Source: NCEH01 sp002257205
Lineage (GTDB): Bacteria; Pseudomonadota; Alphaproteobacteria; Rhizobiales; Xanthobacteraceae
DNA: 64,000 nucleotides
Direction: 5' to 3' (one strand)
Assembly (NCBI RefSeq): GCF_043195105.1
Contig: NZ_JBAFWO010000001.1
The notes beneath the pieces are model-generated. The model had not been told where the DNA came from, made no database searches, and worked only from the letters and a program-made list of their open reading frames with translations. Positions 41,207-47,960 of the stretch are shown here, piece by piece. Position numbers and translations under genes: made by a program. Within the stretch, counting starts at the first letter, position 1. Each line of letters starts with the position of its first letter.

Positions 41207-41454
41207 CGGGAGCCGCCTTCGATCTGGTCAAGGTAAGCGCGAGCTTCCTTAATGTTCATTCGGTGGATGTGAGAGGAAGACCGCCCAAAGGTGAAGGCCA
41301 GCGCGATAGCGAACCCGGCCCATTGCATGGCGGAACTATCGACATAGACGCCGATCCCGATGAGGCAGACGAAAACTGCCAAGCTTCCGAGATCCCGAGC
41401 CCAGCTCTGCAGCACACTTTCCGTGAGGATGATGTAGGTGGTGGAAGTGCTCAT
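41203..41454 (-). CDS. Small membrane protein, 83 aa
   Basis: Two hydrophobic helices (about 21-38 and 43-58) are followed by a charged C-terminal helix (HRMNIKEARAYLDQIEG). Its start overlaps the previous stop. Position early after the Cro-like gene suggests it is made soon after infection or induction; membrane localisation is the only property I can support. Confidence 0.55.
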   Translation of the reverse strand: MSTSTTYIILTESVLQSWARDLGSLAVFVCLIGIGVYVDSSAMQWAGFAIALAFTFGRSSSHIHRMNIKEARAYLDQIEGGSR

Positions 41455-41564
41455 CGACGCCCCCCAAACCGCAAGCAAAGCTGCACGGCCTCGCAGGCGA
41501 AATAAGCCAGCGCATAGGCGTAGCCAGCCCGGTCATGAAGGAGCAGAGCGCGCAGCCGGATCAT
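41451..41564 (-). CDS. Very small early protein, 37 aa
   Basis: This short ORF (MIRLRALLLHDRAGYAYALA...) is bracketed by ATGA-type overlaps with both flanking genes, which is the main argument that it is real. It is basic and amphipathic. No family is recognised. Confidence 0.4.
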   Translation of the reverse strand: MIRLRALLLHDRAGYAYALAYFACEAVQLCLRFGGRR

Positions 41565-41860
41565 GCCAGCACCTGCGGGGCATCGGTCGCGAGCTTCGCC
41601 CGAAGGGCGCTGATGTCCGGGCGGTGGATTGGGCGGAATGCGGCCGCATCGAAGCTGCATTCGCCTCTCGCGCCGGGCACCACGGGGTTCACGATCTCCT
41701 CGAGGCGAACAAACGGCGCGCTATCGTGGTCGAGGATGTCGCGCACCGTATAGACCAGGTCTTGATACGGGACGGCGCAGCCGAGGCGCGCCGCGGCATC
41801 TCGCCAGAAACCGAAGCATCCGACGCACACAACGAGGGTGCCGGGAGAAAGCTCGCTCAT
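41561..41860 (-). CDS. Early-operon protein of unknown function, 99 aa
   Basis: It contains a CVGCFGFWRDAAARLGC cysteine-bearing start and a beta-rich C-terminal part with FVRLEEIVNPVVPGARGECSFDAAAFRPI, a layout seen in many small alphaproteobacterial phage proteins. It is coupled to the Cro-like gene by an overlap. Function unknown. Confidence 0.55.
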   Translation of the reverse strand: MSELSPGTLVVCVGCFGFWRDAAARLGCAVPYQDLVYTVRDILDHDSAPFVRLEEIVNPVVPGARGECSFDAAAFRPIHRPDISALRAKLATDAPQVLA

Positions 41861-42069
41861 GCCGCGGCTCCCGCAGCTTTGTCGTTTCGGAGGGACGCCA
41901 TGAAGCGCCTGATATGGACCGCCTTGTCGAGGGTAACGGACCCACCCGAGCGGAGCCGCGCGACCAGCTTGCCATCGTTGACGGCTTTGCGGCCAAAGGT
42001 GGTTTCCGCCATCGCGGCAGATCGAACGCAAGCTTCGATCTCTCGCAGCAATTTTTCGCTCTCGCTCAT
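41857..42069 (-). CDS. Cro-like regulator, possibly translated from a leaderless mRNA
   Basis: The 70-aa product is a small DNA-binding-type protein (LLREIEACVRSAAMAETTFGRKAVNDGKLVARLRSGGSVTLDKAVHIRRFM) with a helix-turn-helix in the middle. It is divergent from the CI-like repressor and is the first gene behind the operator-bearing leftward promoter. The -10 hexamer ends about five bases before ATG 42069, so the transcript should start at or near the start codon. A longer start at 42099 would lie upstream of that transcript start. Confidence 0.7.
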   Translation of the reverse strand: MSESEKLLREIEACVRSAAMAETTFGRKAVNDGKLVARLRSGGSVTLDKAVHIRRFMASLRNDKAAGAAA

Positions 42070-42074
42070 CCTTT

Positions 42075-42104
42075 TAGATAATGGGCATTTGCCCTTCATG
42101 TCAA
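42075..42104 (-). promoter_or_regulatory. Leftward early promoter (PR/PL-like)
   Basis: On the minus strand a consensus -35 TTGACA (42104-42099) and a -10 TATCTA (42080-42075) are separated by 18 bases, and the spacer holds operator GGGCAAATGCCC. It would drive the early operon from the Cro-like gene to the NusG-like gene. Confidence 0.78.
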
Positions 42105-42153
42105 TGGGCAAATGCCTCATCGACTTTTCTGCATCTAGTGGGCAATTTCCCAC
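42083..42153. promoter_or_regulatory. Repressor operator cluster, three sites
   Basis: Site 1 GGGCATTTGCCC is at 42083-42094, site 2 GGGCAAATGCCT at 42106-42117, and a diverged site GTGGGCAATTTCCCAC at 42138-42153. Site 1 lies between the hexamers of the leftward promoter and site 3 ends two bases before the repressor ATG, which suits autoregulation. Confidence 0.82.
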
Positions 42154-42155
42154 TC

Positions 42156-42866
42156 ATGACTAACTGGCGGGAAAAGCTAGAGCAGGAGATCCGGCGGCAA
42201 GGTCGGGAAATGAAAGAGCTGTCGGTATCGGCAGGTCTGGGAGAGACGTATGTCCGCGACGCTTTGAAGCGAGGGCGCGGAAAACTCGAAAATCTCTACA
42301 AAATCGCCGCGGCTCTGGGTCATCCACCGGAGTGGCTCACATCGGATTCGGAACGTCCACCGTTTGAGCCGCCGGAACTGTCGCCGTCGGCTGGGCGTCT
42401 CATATCAGTTCCGGTGGTCGGCACGGTGGAGGCTGGAGCGTTCAGGCAGGCGGAAGACATCTACCAGGATGAGCCTGAGTTCATTCTTGTGCAGAGCGAT
42501 CCCGACTTTCCCCACGCGCGGATCACAGCCTGGGATGTCGCCGGCGACAGCATGAACGCCCTGAAGCCACGGCCGATCTTCCCAGGCGATCGCGTCATCG
42601 GCATCAATTTCGAGGATCTCGACAACCGCGTGCCGCTGCGCGACGGTATGGTGGTGGTGGTCGAGCAGGTGCGTGATGGCGGACACATCCGCGAATGGTC
42701 GGTCAAGCAGATCGAGCTTTATGACGACCGGATCGAGTTCCACCCGCGGTCTACCAGCGCGAAGCACAAGCCGATCGTCGTGAAACGGGACCTCTGGGCA
42801 GACGATGGGCGGGAGGTGTCGATCCTAGCTCTCGTTCGGCGGGTGACGAACGAGTTCAGATGGTGA
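42156..42866 (+). CDS. CI-like phage repressor with S24 self-cleaving domain
   Basis: The 236-aa repressor has an N-terminal helix-turn-helix (about 15-50: ELSVSAGLGETYVRDALKRG) and a LexA-type C-terminal domain. The cleavage site is visible as Ala93-Gly94 (VEAGAF), with Ser132 in GDSMNA and Lys184 in WSVKQI as catalytic dyad. It should hold the prophage silent and be inactivated after DNA damage through RecA. It is divergent from the Cro-like gene across the operator cluster. Confidence 0.93.
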   Translation: MTNWREKLEQEIRRQGREMKELSVSAGLGETYVRDALKRGRGKLENLYKIAAALGHPPEWLTSDSERPPFEPPELSPSAGRLISVPVVGTVEAGAFRQAEDIYQDEPEFILVQSDPDFPHARITAWDVAGDSMNALKPRPIFPGDRVIGINFEDLDNRVPLRDGMVVVVEQVRDGGHIREWSVKQIELYDDRIEFHPRSTSAKHKPIVVKRDLWADDGREVSILALVRRVTNEFRW

Positions 42867-43129
42867 GAGCTTTTCATTTGGCGCGGTTGGAGTTTTAGTC
42901 ATTTAAGGCTTCAAACAGGTTCGGTTCATTGAGGTGCTGCAGCGCTCTGCGATCCCGCCCGTTCACATTGGGGTGTTCACATCGCGATCCGGATTGGCAA
43001 GCCTTGTGCAAGATCCGACAGTTAATATCTGAACGGGAGTATGGCTGACCCGTTTTGGCATGAAAGGTGCAACGACTGGTTTGCAATTTCGCCACACCCG
43101 CGGGCGATGGTGCGTTTGGAACATATGAC
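42867..43129. other. Gene-free, AT-richer stretch after the repressor
   Basis: No ORF with a credible start and protein-like translation is seen on either strand. A minus-strand frame (42895-43251) exists but lacks codon and domain signs. Base composition is lower in GC than the surroundings, marking the left edge of the cargo island. Confidence 0.45.
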
Positions 43130-43170
43130 GTGAGCCAATTAATTGACTCACAAAAATTAGCGGATATGGA
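43130..43170 (+). promoter_or_regulatory. Dyad-covered promoter of the PemK-like gene pair
   Basis: A 22-base dyad at 43130-43151 has arms GTGAGCCAATT and AATTGACTCAC with a single mismatch pair. It contains a -35 TTGACT (43143-43148), followed after 16 bases by TATGGA (43165-43170). A protein bound to the dyad would block the promoter. Confidence 0.58.
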
Positions 43171-43255
43171 TGACGATAAAGTCGTGGATCGAACCATTTT
43201 CGCGACGAGGCGTTTACGTCCAACGAAGAATAAAAAATTGAATAGGAGCAATCAT

Positions 43256-43438
43256 ATGTCGCGCATTCCGATGCCAGACCCGTTCGCAACGGGCCCTTCT
43301 TACCCGTCTCCGCTGCCTGCGGATTATTACGACGAGGTCTCGGATGAGGTGCTTGGCGCCCTGCGACAAATCGTGACCGAAGAGGATGGCGATTTGGACG
43401 GGGAGAATCTCGAGATCGTAGCCGGGCCCGCTTGGTGA
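43256..43438 (+). CDS. Small acidic protein, putative antitoxin partner of the PemK-like gene
   Basis: The 60-aa product is proline-rich at the start (MPDPFATGPSYPSPLPADYY) and strongly acidic after (TEEDGDLDGENLEI). AGGAG lies seven bases before ATG 43256. It overlaps the next gene by four bases (GTGA). Small acidic partners upstream of a toxin are common, but no antitoxin family is recognised and no DNA-binding domain is evident. Confidence 0.5.
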   Translation: MSRIPMPDPFATGPSYPSPLPADYYDEVSDEVLGALRQIVTEEDGDLDGENLEIVAGPAW

Positions 43439-43866
43439 GCTTTAGCTATTACGGTCTTCACACCCTGCCGAAGCCACTGGATGTGGTTTGGTGCCTATTT
43501 CCACTTCAGGAGCTTGGGCCCGGAATTCCGGGCCCGAAACCACGCCCAGGTTTGATTAGAACTGTGCTCCTCAACAAGCTCCATACGCGGGCTTTCATTG
43601 AAGTGACTTACGGGACGTCGCAACGGCGGGAGAATGAGCGTCCGCTGGATTTACATATCTGCAACACTGCGGAGATGGATGCTGCTGGGTTACCCCAAGC
43701 TACATGCTTCGTGCTCAGCAAGACCGTTCGGATCCCGTGGGCTTCGGAATTTTTTACCACCCGGGAAGATGGTAGCGGGCCGGTGATAGGTCATCTTCCA
43801 GCCAGCGCAATTATGCAGCTCGAAGCCCTAAAAGTGCAGAGGCGCTTGCTTCGCGCGGCCGATTAA
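43435..43866 (+). CDS. PemK/MazF-like protein, putative toxin
   Basis: The 143-aa protein has a SH3-like pattern reminiscent of PemK/MazF: VVWCLFPLQELG, then a PGPKPRPGLI loop, AFIEVTYGTSQ, TVRIPWASEFF and GPVIGHLPASAIMQLEALK. In the family the K-x-RP loop and the following strand form the RNA-cleaving site. It starts at a GTG overlapping the upstream stop. The resemblance is by motif order only and should be treated as a candidate call. It sits where lambda carries rex. Confidence 0.5.
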   Translation: MSFSYYGLHTLPKPLDVVWCLFPLQELGPGIPGPKPRPGLIRTVLLNKLHTRAFIEVTYGTSQRRENERPLDLHICNTAEMDAAGLPQATCFVLSKTVRIPWASEFFTTREDGSGPVIGHLPASAIMQLEALKVQRRLLRAAD

Positions 43867-43942
43867 GCAATCTCGAAAGTTTGTTTCTGGACTTGCGGCA
43901 TTCCGTTGCGCAACCTTAAGCTGAGTTGTGTGGGGGGATTCG

Positions 43943-44218
43943 ATGTCTCATTTTCTGAAGATTGCTATTCTGACGATCTGCCTCTGCCTGGTTCAAGTAG
44001 TCTCGGCGTCCGCTGCAAATCAGCCATGCTCCGGGAAAAAGGGCGGAGTGTCCCATTGCAGCGGCTCTAAGTTCGTCTGCAATGACGGATCAACCAGCGC
44101 TTCCAAAAAGTCGTGTTCGGGATACGGTGCTGGGGGTATGGACGGGGGCTCCGCGAATGGCGCCTCCTCTTCGAAATCGACCAAGCGCGCACTGGATGGC
44201 AAGGCCGAGCCTCTATGA
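43943..44218 (+). CDS. Secreted small Cys-rich protein
   Basis: A signal peptide (MSHFLKIAILTICLCLVQVVSASAA) should be cut near residue 25. The mature part contains QPCSGKKGGVSHCSGSKFVC and further Cys, then a Ser/Gly-rich tail. Proteins with this PCSGKKGG-HC-FVCNDG pattern are found in rhizobia beside nuclease genes, as here. The stop overlaps the nuclease start (ATGA). Function unknown; four Cys suggest two disulfides outside the cytoplasm. Confidence 0.65.
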   Translation: MSHFLKIAILTICLCLVQVVSASAANQPCSGKKGGVSHCSGSKFVCNDGSTSASKKSCSGYGAGGMDGGSANGASSSKSTKRALDGKAEPL

Positions 44219-44688
44219 GGTTCCCCCTCGGGCTGCTGGTTGTATTGGCCGCTGCCACACCAGCGCGTGCTGACCCAATTTCCGGCCGGGCGTCCGTGAT
44301 CGATGGCGACACGATCGAGATCCACGGGACGCGCATACGGATTTCGGGTATTGATGCGCCAGAGAGCCGCCAAACCTGCAAGAGCAAGGAAAACGGCGAA
44401 GACGTGAGATGCGGGCAGCGCGCTGCGTTCTGGCTATCAGATCAGCTCGCTGCGCACGTCGTCACCTGCAGCCAGGACGGTGAAGATCGCTACCACCGCG
44501 TCTTGGCGCACTGCGAAGTGGCCGGGCAGGATGTCGCGGCCGAAATGGTTCGCGCAGGATGGGCGCTCGCGTTTGTGCGCTACAGCCGGGAATACGAGCC
44601 TCAGGAGGTTGAGGCCCGCTCCAGCGGCTCGGGCTTATGGGCCTATGAGTTCGTGCCGCCCTGGGCATGGCGCAAGGGCGAGCGGTAA
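44215..44688 (+). CDS. Secreted thermonuclease (SNase family)
   Basis: This 157-aa protein has a signal peptide (MRFPLGLLVVLAAATPARA) and an SNase domain with VIDGDTIEI, RISGIDAPESRQTC and DRYHRVLAHC, which supply the calcium-binding acids and catalytic Arg, Glu and Arg. It should degrade DNA or RNA in the periplasm or outside the cell. ATG 44215 is coupled to the Cys-rich protein. The pair looks like lysogen-expressed cargo. Confidence 0.85.
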   Translation: MRFPLGLLVVLAAATPARADPISGRASVIDGDTIEIHGTRIRISGIDAPESRQTCKSKENGEDVRCGQRAAFWLSDQLAAHVVTCSQDGEDRYHRVLAHCEVAGQDVAAEMVRAGWALAFVRYSREYEPQEVEARSSGSGLWAYEFVPPWAWRKGER

Positions 44689-44692
44689 GCCA

Positions 44693-44941
44693 TCAAAGCG
44701 GCTCCAAGGCGTCTTCAGGCACGCGTCCGAAGCTGGCGATGAGCACCGGCGCCTCAGCATCGTCGCTGTCTGGATCGACCTCGCGCGAGAATGCGATGGC
44801 CCCGAGCTTGGCGCCGGCGATGCGCTCAGCCTTGCGCCGCGCCTGGTCTTCCGAAGCGACCTCCACCGGCACACCTGGTTTCAGCGCGCCCCGCTTGCCC
44901 GCTTCATACGGCTGCACCACGTAAAATGTCTTCTTCGCCAT
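44693..44941 (-). CDS. Small cytoplasmic protein of unknown function, 82 aa
   Basis: The protein begins MAKKTFYVVQPYEAGKRGALKPG and contains EDQARRKAERIAGAKLGAIAFSREVDPDSDDAEAPVLI, a fold common in small alphaproteobacterial proteins that I cannot name. GGGAG precedes ATG 44941. It is convergent with the thermonuclease gene, five bases apart. Confidence 0.6.
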   Translation of the reverse strand: MAKKTFYVVQPYEAGKRGALKPGVPVEVASEDQARRKAERIAGAKLGAIAFSREVDPDSDDAEAPVLIASFGRVPEDALEPL

Positions 44942-44969
44942 CGTCAAACTCCCTGTCTTGGTGAGCGCG

Positions 44970-45245
44970 TCACATGCAAGCTTCCGGTTGCATCATCGTC
45001 ACGCCCGTGAGGGCAGCGATGTTTCCCTGACACACGCGGCAGACGAACATCTGTCGCTGCAGCAGGGAGCTGCACAGCAGATCGTCCACATCGCGCGGCG
45101 CCCCATCGGCGTCGGGGACATTCAGTATCTGCACGCTCTCCGCGCGGCATCCCTCGCACCGCATGAAAAGCTTGAAGTTGCAGGCTATTCCGCGCCTTGC
45201 GTGCCCCTGCTCCATCCATTCCATGGTCATCCCCATACCTTTCAT
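44970..45245 (-). CDS. Putative zinc-ribbon protein
   Basis: The 91-aa product has two CxxC knuckles, in FMRCEGCRAES near residue 30 and FVCRVCQGN near 70, separated by about 40 residues. This spacing suits one structural zinc. Several in-frame ATGs near the 5' end leave the start uncertain. It lies in the cargo island and its target is unknown. Confidence 0.55.
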   Translation of the reverse strand: MKGMGMTMEWMEQGHARRGIACNFKLFMRCEGCRAESVQILNVPDADGAPRDVDDLLCSSLLQRQMFVCRVCQGNIAALTGVTMMQPEACM

Positions 45246-45312
45246 GTTCCTATTTTGTTCTCATTTAAGAGAGAGTCAATGGGGTACCGCTGGAGTCGCG
45301 GGAGCTACAGCC

Positions 45313-45612
45313 TCAGCGGAACCACCAGATCAGGGCGACGACGATTGCAACACCAAGAAGCGAACTGAAGATCCTCTCCTTCAGGCTTATCGTGGGCTCT
45401 TGCTGGACAGTTTGGGGGCGCCGCCCTCTCTTTTCAGAGAGTGACTTCGAATAGCTCAGCCCCGTGCCAGGAACTGATCCGGTCACCCTGGTGCCCCGGC
45501 CCACCTTGACGCTCAGCGGTGATCCACCGACCGAGCCGGAAATGCCGCGCTTCGAGAGGTTCAGATGCACCCCCGGCGCGATCTTGATGCGTTTGCGAAA
45601 CCCCCAGCCCAT
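45313..45612 (-). CDS. DUF4236 protein with C-terminal membrane helix
   Basis: The 99-aa protein starts MGWGFRKRIKIAPGVHLNLSKRGISGSVG and continues GTRVTGSVPGTGLSYSKS, the DUF4236 signature. A single C-terminal hydrophobic helix (VAIVVALIWWF) probably anchors it. GGAGAACGGCA precedes the ATG. It is transcribed away from the operator pair at 45.7 kb and may be repressor-controlled. DUF4236 has no established function. Confidence 0.78.
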   Translation of the reverse strand: MGWGFRKRIKIAPGVHLNLSKRGISGSVGGSPLSVKVGRGTRVTGSVPGTGLSYSKSLSEKRGRRPQTVQQEPTISLKERIFSSLLGVAIVVALIWWFR

Positions 45613-45702
45613 TGCCGTTCTCCATTGCGCGGTCTGCGAGAGATTTGCGCAGCGGCAATCAAGAGTCGAGTCGGCGTCGCGCGGTGGCTTTCTTAGATAG
45701 AA

Positions 45703-45743
45703 GGGCATTTGCCCATTTATGTGTTGACGACGGGCAAATGCCC
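45703..45743. promoter_or_regulatory. Second repressor operator pair
   Basis: GGGCATTTGCCC (45703-45714) and GGGCAAATGCCC (45732-45743) repeat, base for base, the operator next to the repressor gene 3.6 kb away. They are 17 bases apart and lie between the divergent DUF4236 and rightward early genes. Confidence 0.85.
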
Positions 45744-45751
45744 ATTATGAT
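45724..45751 (+). promoter_or_regulatory. Rightward early promoter
   Basis: TTGACG (45724-45729) and TATGAT (45746-45751) are 16 bases apart, and operator GGGCAAATGCCC fills the spacer. It should drive the operon from 45784 to the integrase and be shut by the CI-like repressor. Confidence 0.8.
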
Positions 45752-45783
45752 GATCCTCAGAAACCAAGCGATGGGGATCGCAG

Positions 45784-46053
45784 ATGGCCACCAACCAGAC
45801 CACCAATTATCGAGATGCGGACGGGCAGGAGGTTCAGCCCCGCTTCTACGCCTTCATGCTCGATCGCGGCGCGACGCGCTTGAGCGATGTCTCGGGACCT
45901 CGAGTTCTGGCCGACTTCATGTCGTGGCTCAGCGCTCGATGGAGCGAATTCGATAAGCTCCACGGCATTCCTTCCCGTGAGGCGCGCTCCTTCCAGCAAC
46001 ACAGCTTCGACGCATGGCTTCAGGGCTGCGTTGTCGTGGCGGAGGTGGCGTGA
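45784..46053 (+). CDS. First protein of the rightward early operon, unknown function, 89 aa
   Basis: The soluble protein begins MATNQTTNYRDADGQEVQPRFYAFMLDRG and is mainly helical with several Trp (MSWLSARWSEFDKLHGI, FDAWLQGC). GGGGA precedes the ATG. It is the first gene behind the repressor-controlled promoter, so it is made very early. I recognise no family. Confidence 0.6.
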   Translation: MATNQTTNYRDADGQEVQPRFYAFMLDRGATRLSDVSGPRVLADFMSWLSARWSEFDKLHGIPSREARSFQQHSFDAWLQGCVVVAEVA

Positions 46054-46343
46054 TGACCGAAGCCTTCCAAGACGAACTCACCGAGTCCCCGGCCGGGATG
46101 ATCCCGATCCAGCGGGCCGAAGCCAAGCGGGTCGGCATCGCCAACCGGAAGGTCCGGCACCAGCACGAGATGGCCGGCTTCCTCACTGGCATGCAGCGGG
46201 TCGCGGAAGTGTCCGCCCAGATAGCCGCCGCGCCGGATCTGCTGGCCGCTCTGCGGAAACTGGTAGGCACCTCGGCGAGTAACAACAGCCCAGCTCGCAT
46301 ACGCAAGATAGCGCTCGCCGCCATCGCCAGGGCCGGGGGCTGA
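46053..46343 (+). CDS. Early-operon protein, 96 aa
   Basis: The ATG overlaps the previous stop (TGATG) with GGAGGTGG upstream. The protein is helical (MAGFLTGMQRVAEVSAQIAAAPDLLAALRKLVG) and its second half resembles small phage proteins that carry the AAPDLLAAL pattern. No function is known to me. Confidence 0.6.
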   Translation: MTEAFQDELTESPAGMIPIQRAEAKRVGIANRKVRHQHEMAGFLTGMQRVAEVSAQIAAAPDLLAALRKLVGTSASNNSPARIRKIALAAIARAGG

Positions 46344-46345
46344 CG

Positions 46346-46450
46346 ATGCCCGCCGCCACCGTCATCTTCATCGCCGGCGTCGTGGTGCTGGTGGTCGCAA
46401 TCTTCGCCGTCGTGCGCGGCCTGTTCCCCGATGGAGGCCCCGATGTCTGA
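46346..46450 (+). CDS. Tiny single-span membrane protein, 34 aa
   Basis: The ORF (MPAATVIFIAGVVVLVVAIFAV...) is one hydrophobic helix with a short polar tail. It is tightly packed between two genes and overlaps the next by eight bases, which argues for its reality. Confidence 0.5.
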   Translation: MPAATVIFIAGVVVLVVAIFAVVRGLFPDGGPDV

Positions 46451-46610
46451 CCAGGATCTGGCTCGGCTGCTGGCCGAGGAAGCGCGGCTTAAGACCGAGA
46501 CGCTCCGGCTGATCGCTGAGGCGCGCCGTGAAATCGCCATCTGCAACCGCGGCGTGGCCGCTCGCTCTTTCGTCCTTTCGGGACGCCAGCGCCAGAGGAG
46601 CGCCGCATGA
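46443..46610 (+). CDS. Small helical early protein, 55 aa
   Basis: It reads MSDQDLARLLAEEARLKTETLRLIAEARREIA, a highly charged coiled-coil-like helix with a basic tail. It overlaps both neighbours (start inside the membrane ORF, stop at ATGA). Function unknown. Confidence 0.5.
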   Translation: MSDQDLARLLAEEARLKTETLRLIAEARREIAICNRGVAARSFVLSGRQRQRSAA

Positions 46611-46963
46611 CCATCGCGAATTCGCCGGGGCTGCGATCCCCCTTAGCAAACTCCGGCGAAGGGGAGGCCGGGCTTCCCCCCGGCTCGGCCTCCCCAATCA
46701 CGCTTTCCCCCGTTCAGGTGGAGCTGGCGCGGCATGCGCTCGGCCTACCGAACAAGAGCAAGAGGTCGTATCGGAACCGCTTCGTCGTCGGGCCCAGCGG
46801 TCATAATCATGCTGCTTGGATGCAGATGGTTGCTGTGGGCGCAGCGGAGCGTGAAAGCGGATCGCCGTTCGATTGGTTCTTCCTGACCCGCTCCGGCGCC
46901 GAAGCTGCGCTTCTTCCGCGCGAACGCCTGTGCTCCGAGGACTTCCCGCAGGAGGCCGCATAG
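46607..46963 (+). CDS. Early-operon protein, 118 aa
   Basis: After a low-complexity start the protein has VQVELARHALGLPNKSKRSYRNRFVVGPSGHNHAAW and FDWFFLTRSGAEAAL, a compact domain seen in many phages next to HNH or recombination genes. AGGAG precedes the ATG. Its function is not known to me. Confidence 0.6.
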   Translation: MTIANSPGLRSPLANSGEGEAGLPPGSASPITLSPVQVELARHALGLPNKSKRSYRNRFVVGPSGHNHAAWMQMVAVGAAERESGSPFDWFFLTRSGAEAALLPRERLCSEDFPQEAA

Positions 46964-47443
46964 ATGGCGCGCGTCGTCCCCATCGGCGGCTGGCCTCCAC
47001 GCCAGCAACGGACTACCGCGGCGACCCGGACACGCAAGCCACCGCGCGAGCGCGGACGCAAGCTCGATGCGCTGCATCTCGCCTTCATCCGCCAACTGCC
47101 TTGCCTCATCACCGGCGCTGTCGGCGACGTCGAGGCGGCGCATGTGCGACTTTCAATGAGCGCGTGGGGGAAGGACAACGCCGGCACGTCCGCGCGCCCC
47201 TCCGATATGTGGACGGTCCCGCTGTCCCATTCCGCGCACCGCGATCAGCACGACATGGGCGAGCTGAAATTCTGGACCGACGCCGGCATCAACCCGCTGC
47301 AGATCTGCCAGCAGCTCTATGGCGTGTCCACCGCCCTGCGCATGTCGAAGGAGCCGCCCGACGCCATCGTCAGGCACATGACCAACATCATCAAGCGGGC
47401 CCGCGCGGAAGCGATTGAGCTCGGGCGGGAGGACCATCGATGA
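46964..47443 (+). CDS. HNH-like nuclease of the DUF968/Ref type
   Basis: The 159-aa protein has a basic N-terminus (about 1-33) and a core with LPCLITGAVGDVEAAHVR, WTVPLSHSAHRDQHDMGELKFW, which supplies the His-rich HNH-like site found in P1 Ref and DUF968 proteins. Ref is a RecA-dependent nuclease, so a role in phage recombination or repair is plausible. The usual second cysteine of LPCxxC is replaced (LITG). The gene directly follows the 118-aa protein. Confidence 0.7.
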   Translation: MARVVPIGGWPPRQQRTTAATRTRKPPRERGRKLDALHLAFIRQLPCLITGAVGDVEAAHVRLSMSAWGKDNAGTSARPSDMWTVPLSHSAHRDQHDMGELKFWTDAGINPLQICQQLYGVSTALRMSKEPPDAIVRHMTNIIKRARAEAIELGREDHR

Positions 47444-47643
47444 CAGACGACGAAATCAAGCACTTCGGCGCTGATATCGCCACCGCCATTCGCTCGCGCG
47501 GCCAGCAACTGGCGGACGTCGCGCGGCTGCAAGGGCTCGGGCCAGGTGCTGAGATCCTCATCACCACCTTCGAGCAGGCCGCCCAGGTCGCGGAACTGCG
47601 CACCCAGGTCGCGCGCATGAGCGCCGCGAGGGGGAAATCATGA
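47440..47643 (+). CDS. Small early protein, 67 aa
   Basis: It starts by ATGA overlap with the HNH gene and reads MTDDEIKHFGADIATAIRSRGQQLADVARLQG, a mainly helical soluble protein. Its own stop overlaps the next start. No family recognised. Confidence 0.5.
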   Translation: MTDDEIKHFGADIATAIRSRGQQLADVARLQGLGPGAEILITTFEQAAQVAELRTQVARMSAARGKS

Positions 47644-47960
47644 GCCCGCGGCATTCCTTCGTGGGTGCGCGCGAGATCAGCTACAGTTTCTGGCTGGTGT
47701 TCGATGCCGACGGCAGTATGCGCTTTTCGCGCGGCGAGCCGTCCGTGTCGAGAGACGAACGGGCCATGGCGTGCACCGCCACCTTGCCGCGATCGCTCTT
47801 CAGCACCCCCACTCTCAAGGCGACCATCGGCATTTCGGATGCGGCGCCCAGCGCCTTTCACATCGATGTCGTGGCCGCCGGCGCGGCGCTGCGCCAGGTC
47901 GTCGGGTGCGACATCGACCTGCAGGTTATTCGGCATGAGGAGCGCGACGCCAATGGCTGA
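47640..47960 (+). CDS. Early-operon protein, 106 aa
   Basis: The protein contains SYSFWLVFDADGSMRFSRGEPSVSRDERAMACTATLPRSLFSTPTLKATIGI, with a beta-rich pattern common in small phage proteins that precede MazG-like genes. Coupled to both neighbours by overlap. I cannot give a function. Confidence 0.55.
   Translation: MSPRHSFVGAREISYSFWLVFDADGSMRFSRGEPSVSRDERAMACTATLPRSLFSTPTLKATIGISDAAPSAFHIDVVAAGAALRQVVGCDIDLQVIRHEERDANG

Noticed and set aside
42895..43251. Minus-strand frame of 118 codons after the repressor
   Set aside because: No ribosome binding site or family likeness; composition looks like AT-rich intergenic DNA, and a plus-strand promoter with dyad lies inside it.
43067..43255. N-terminal extension of the 60-aa protein back to 43067
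   Set aside because: The predicted transcription start from TTGACT/TATGGA lies inside it, and ATG 43256 has a well-placed AGGAG.
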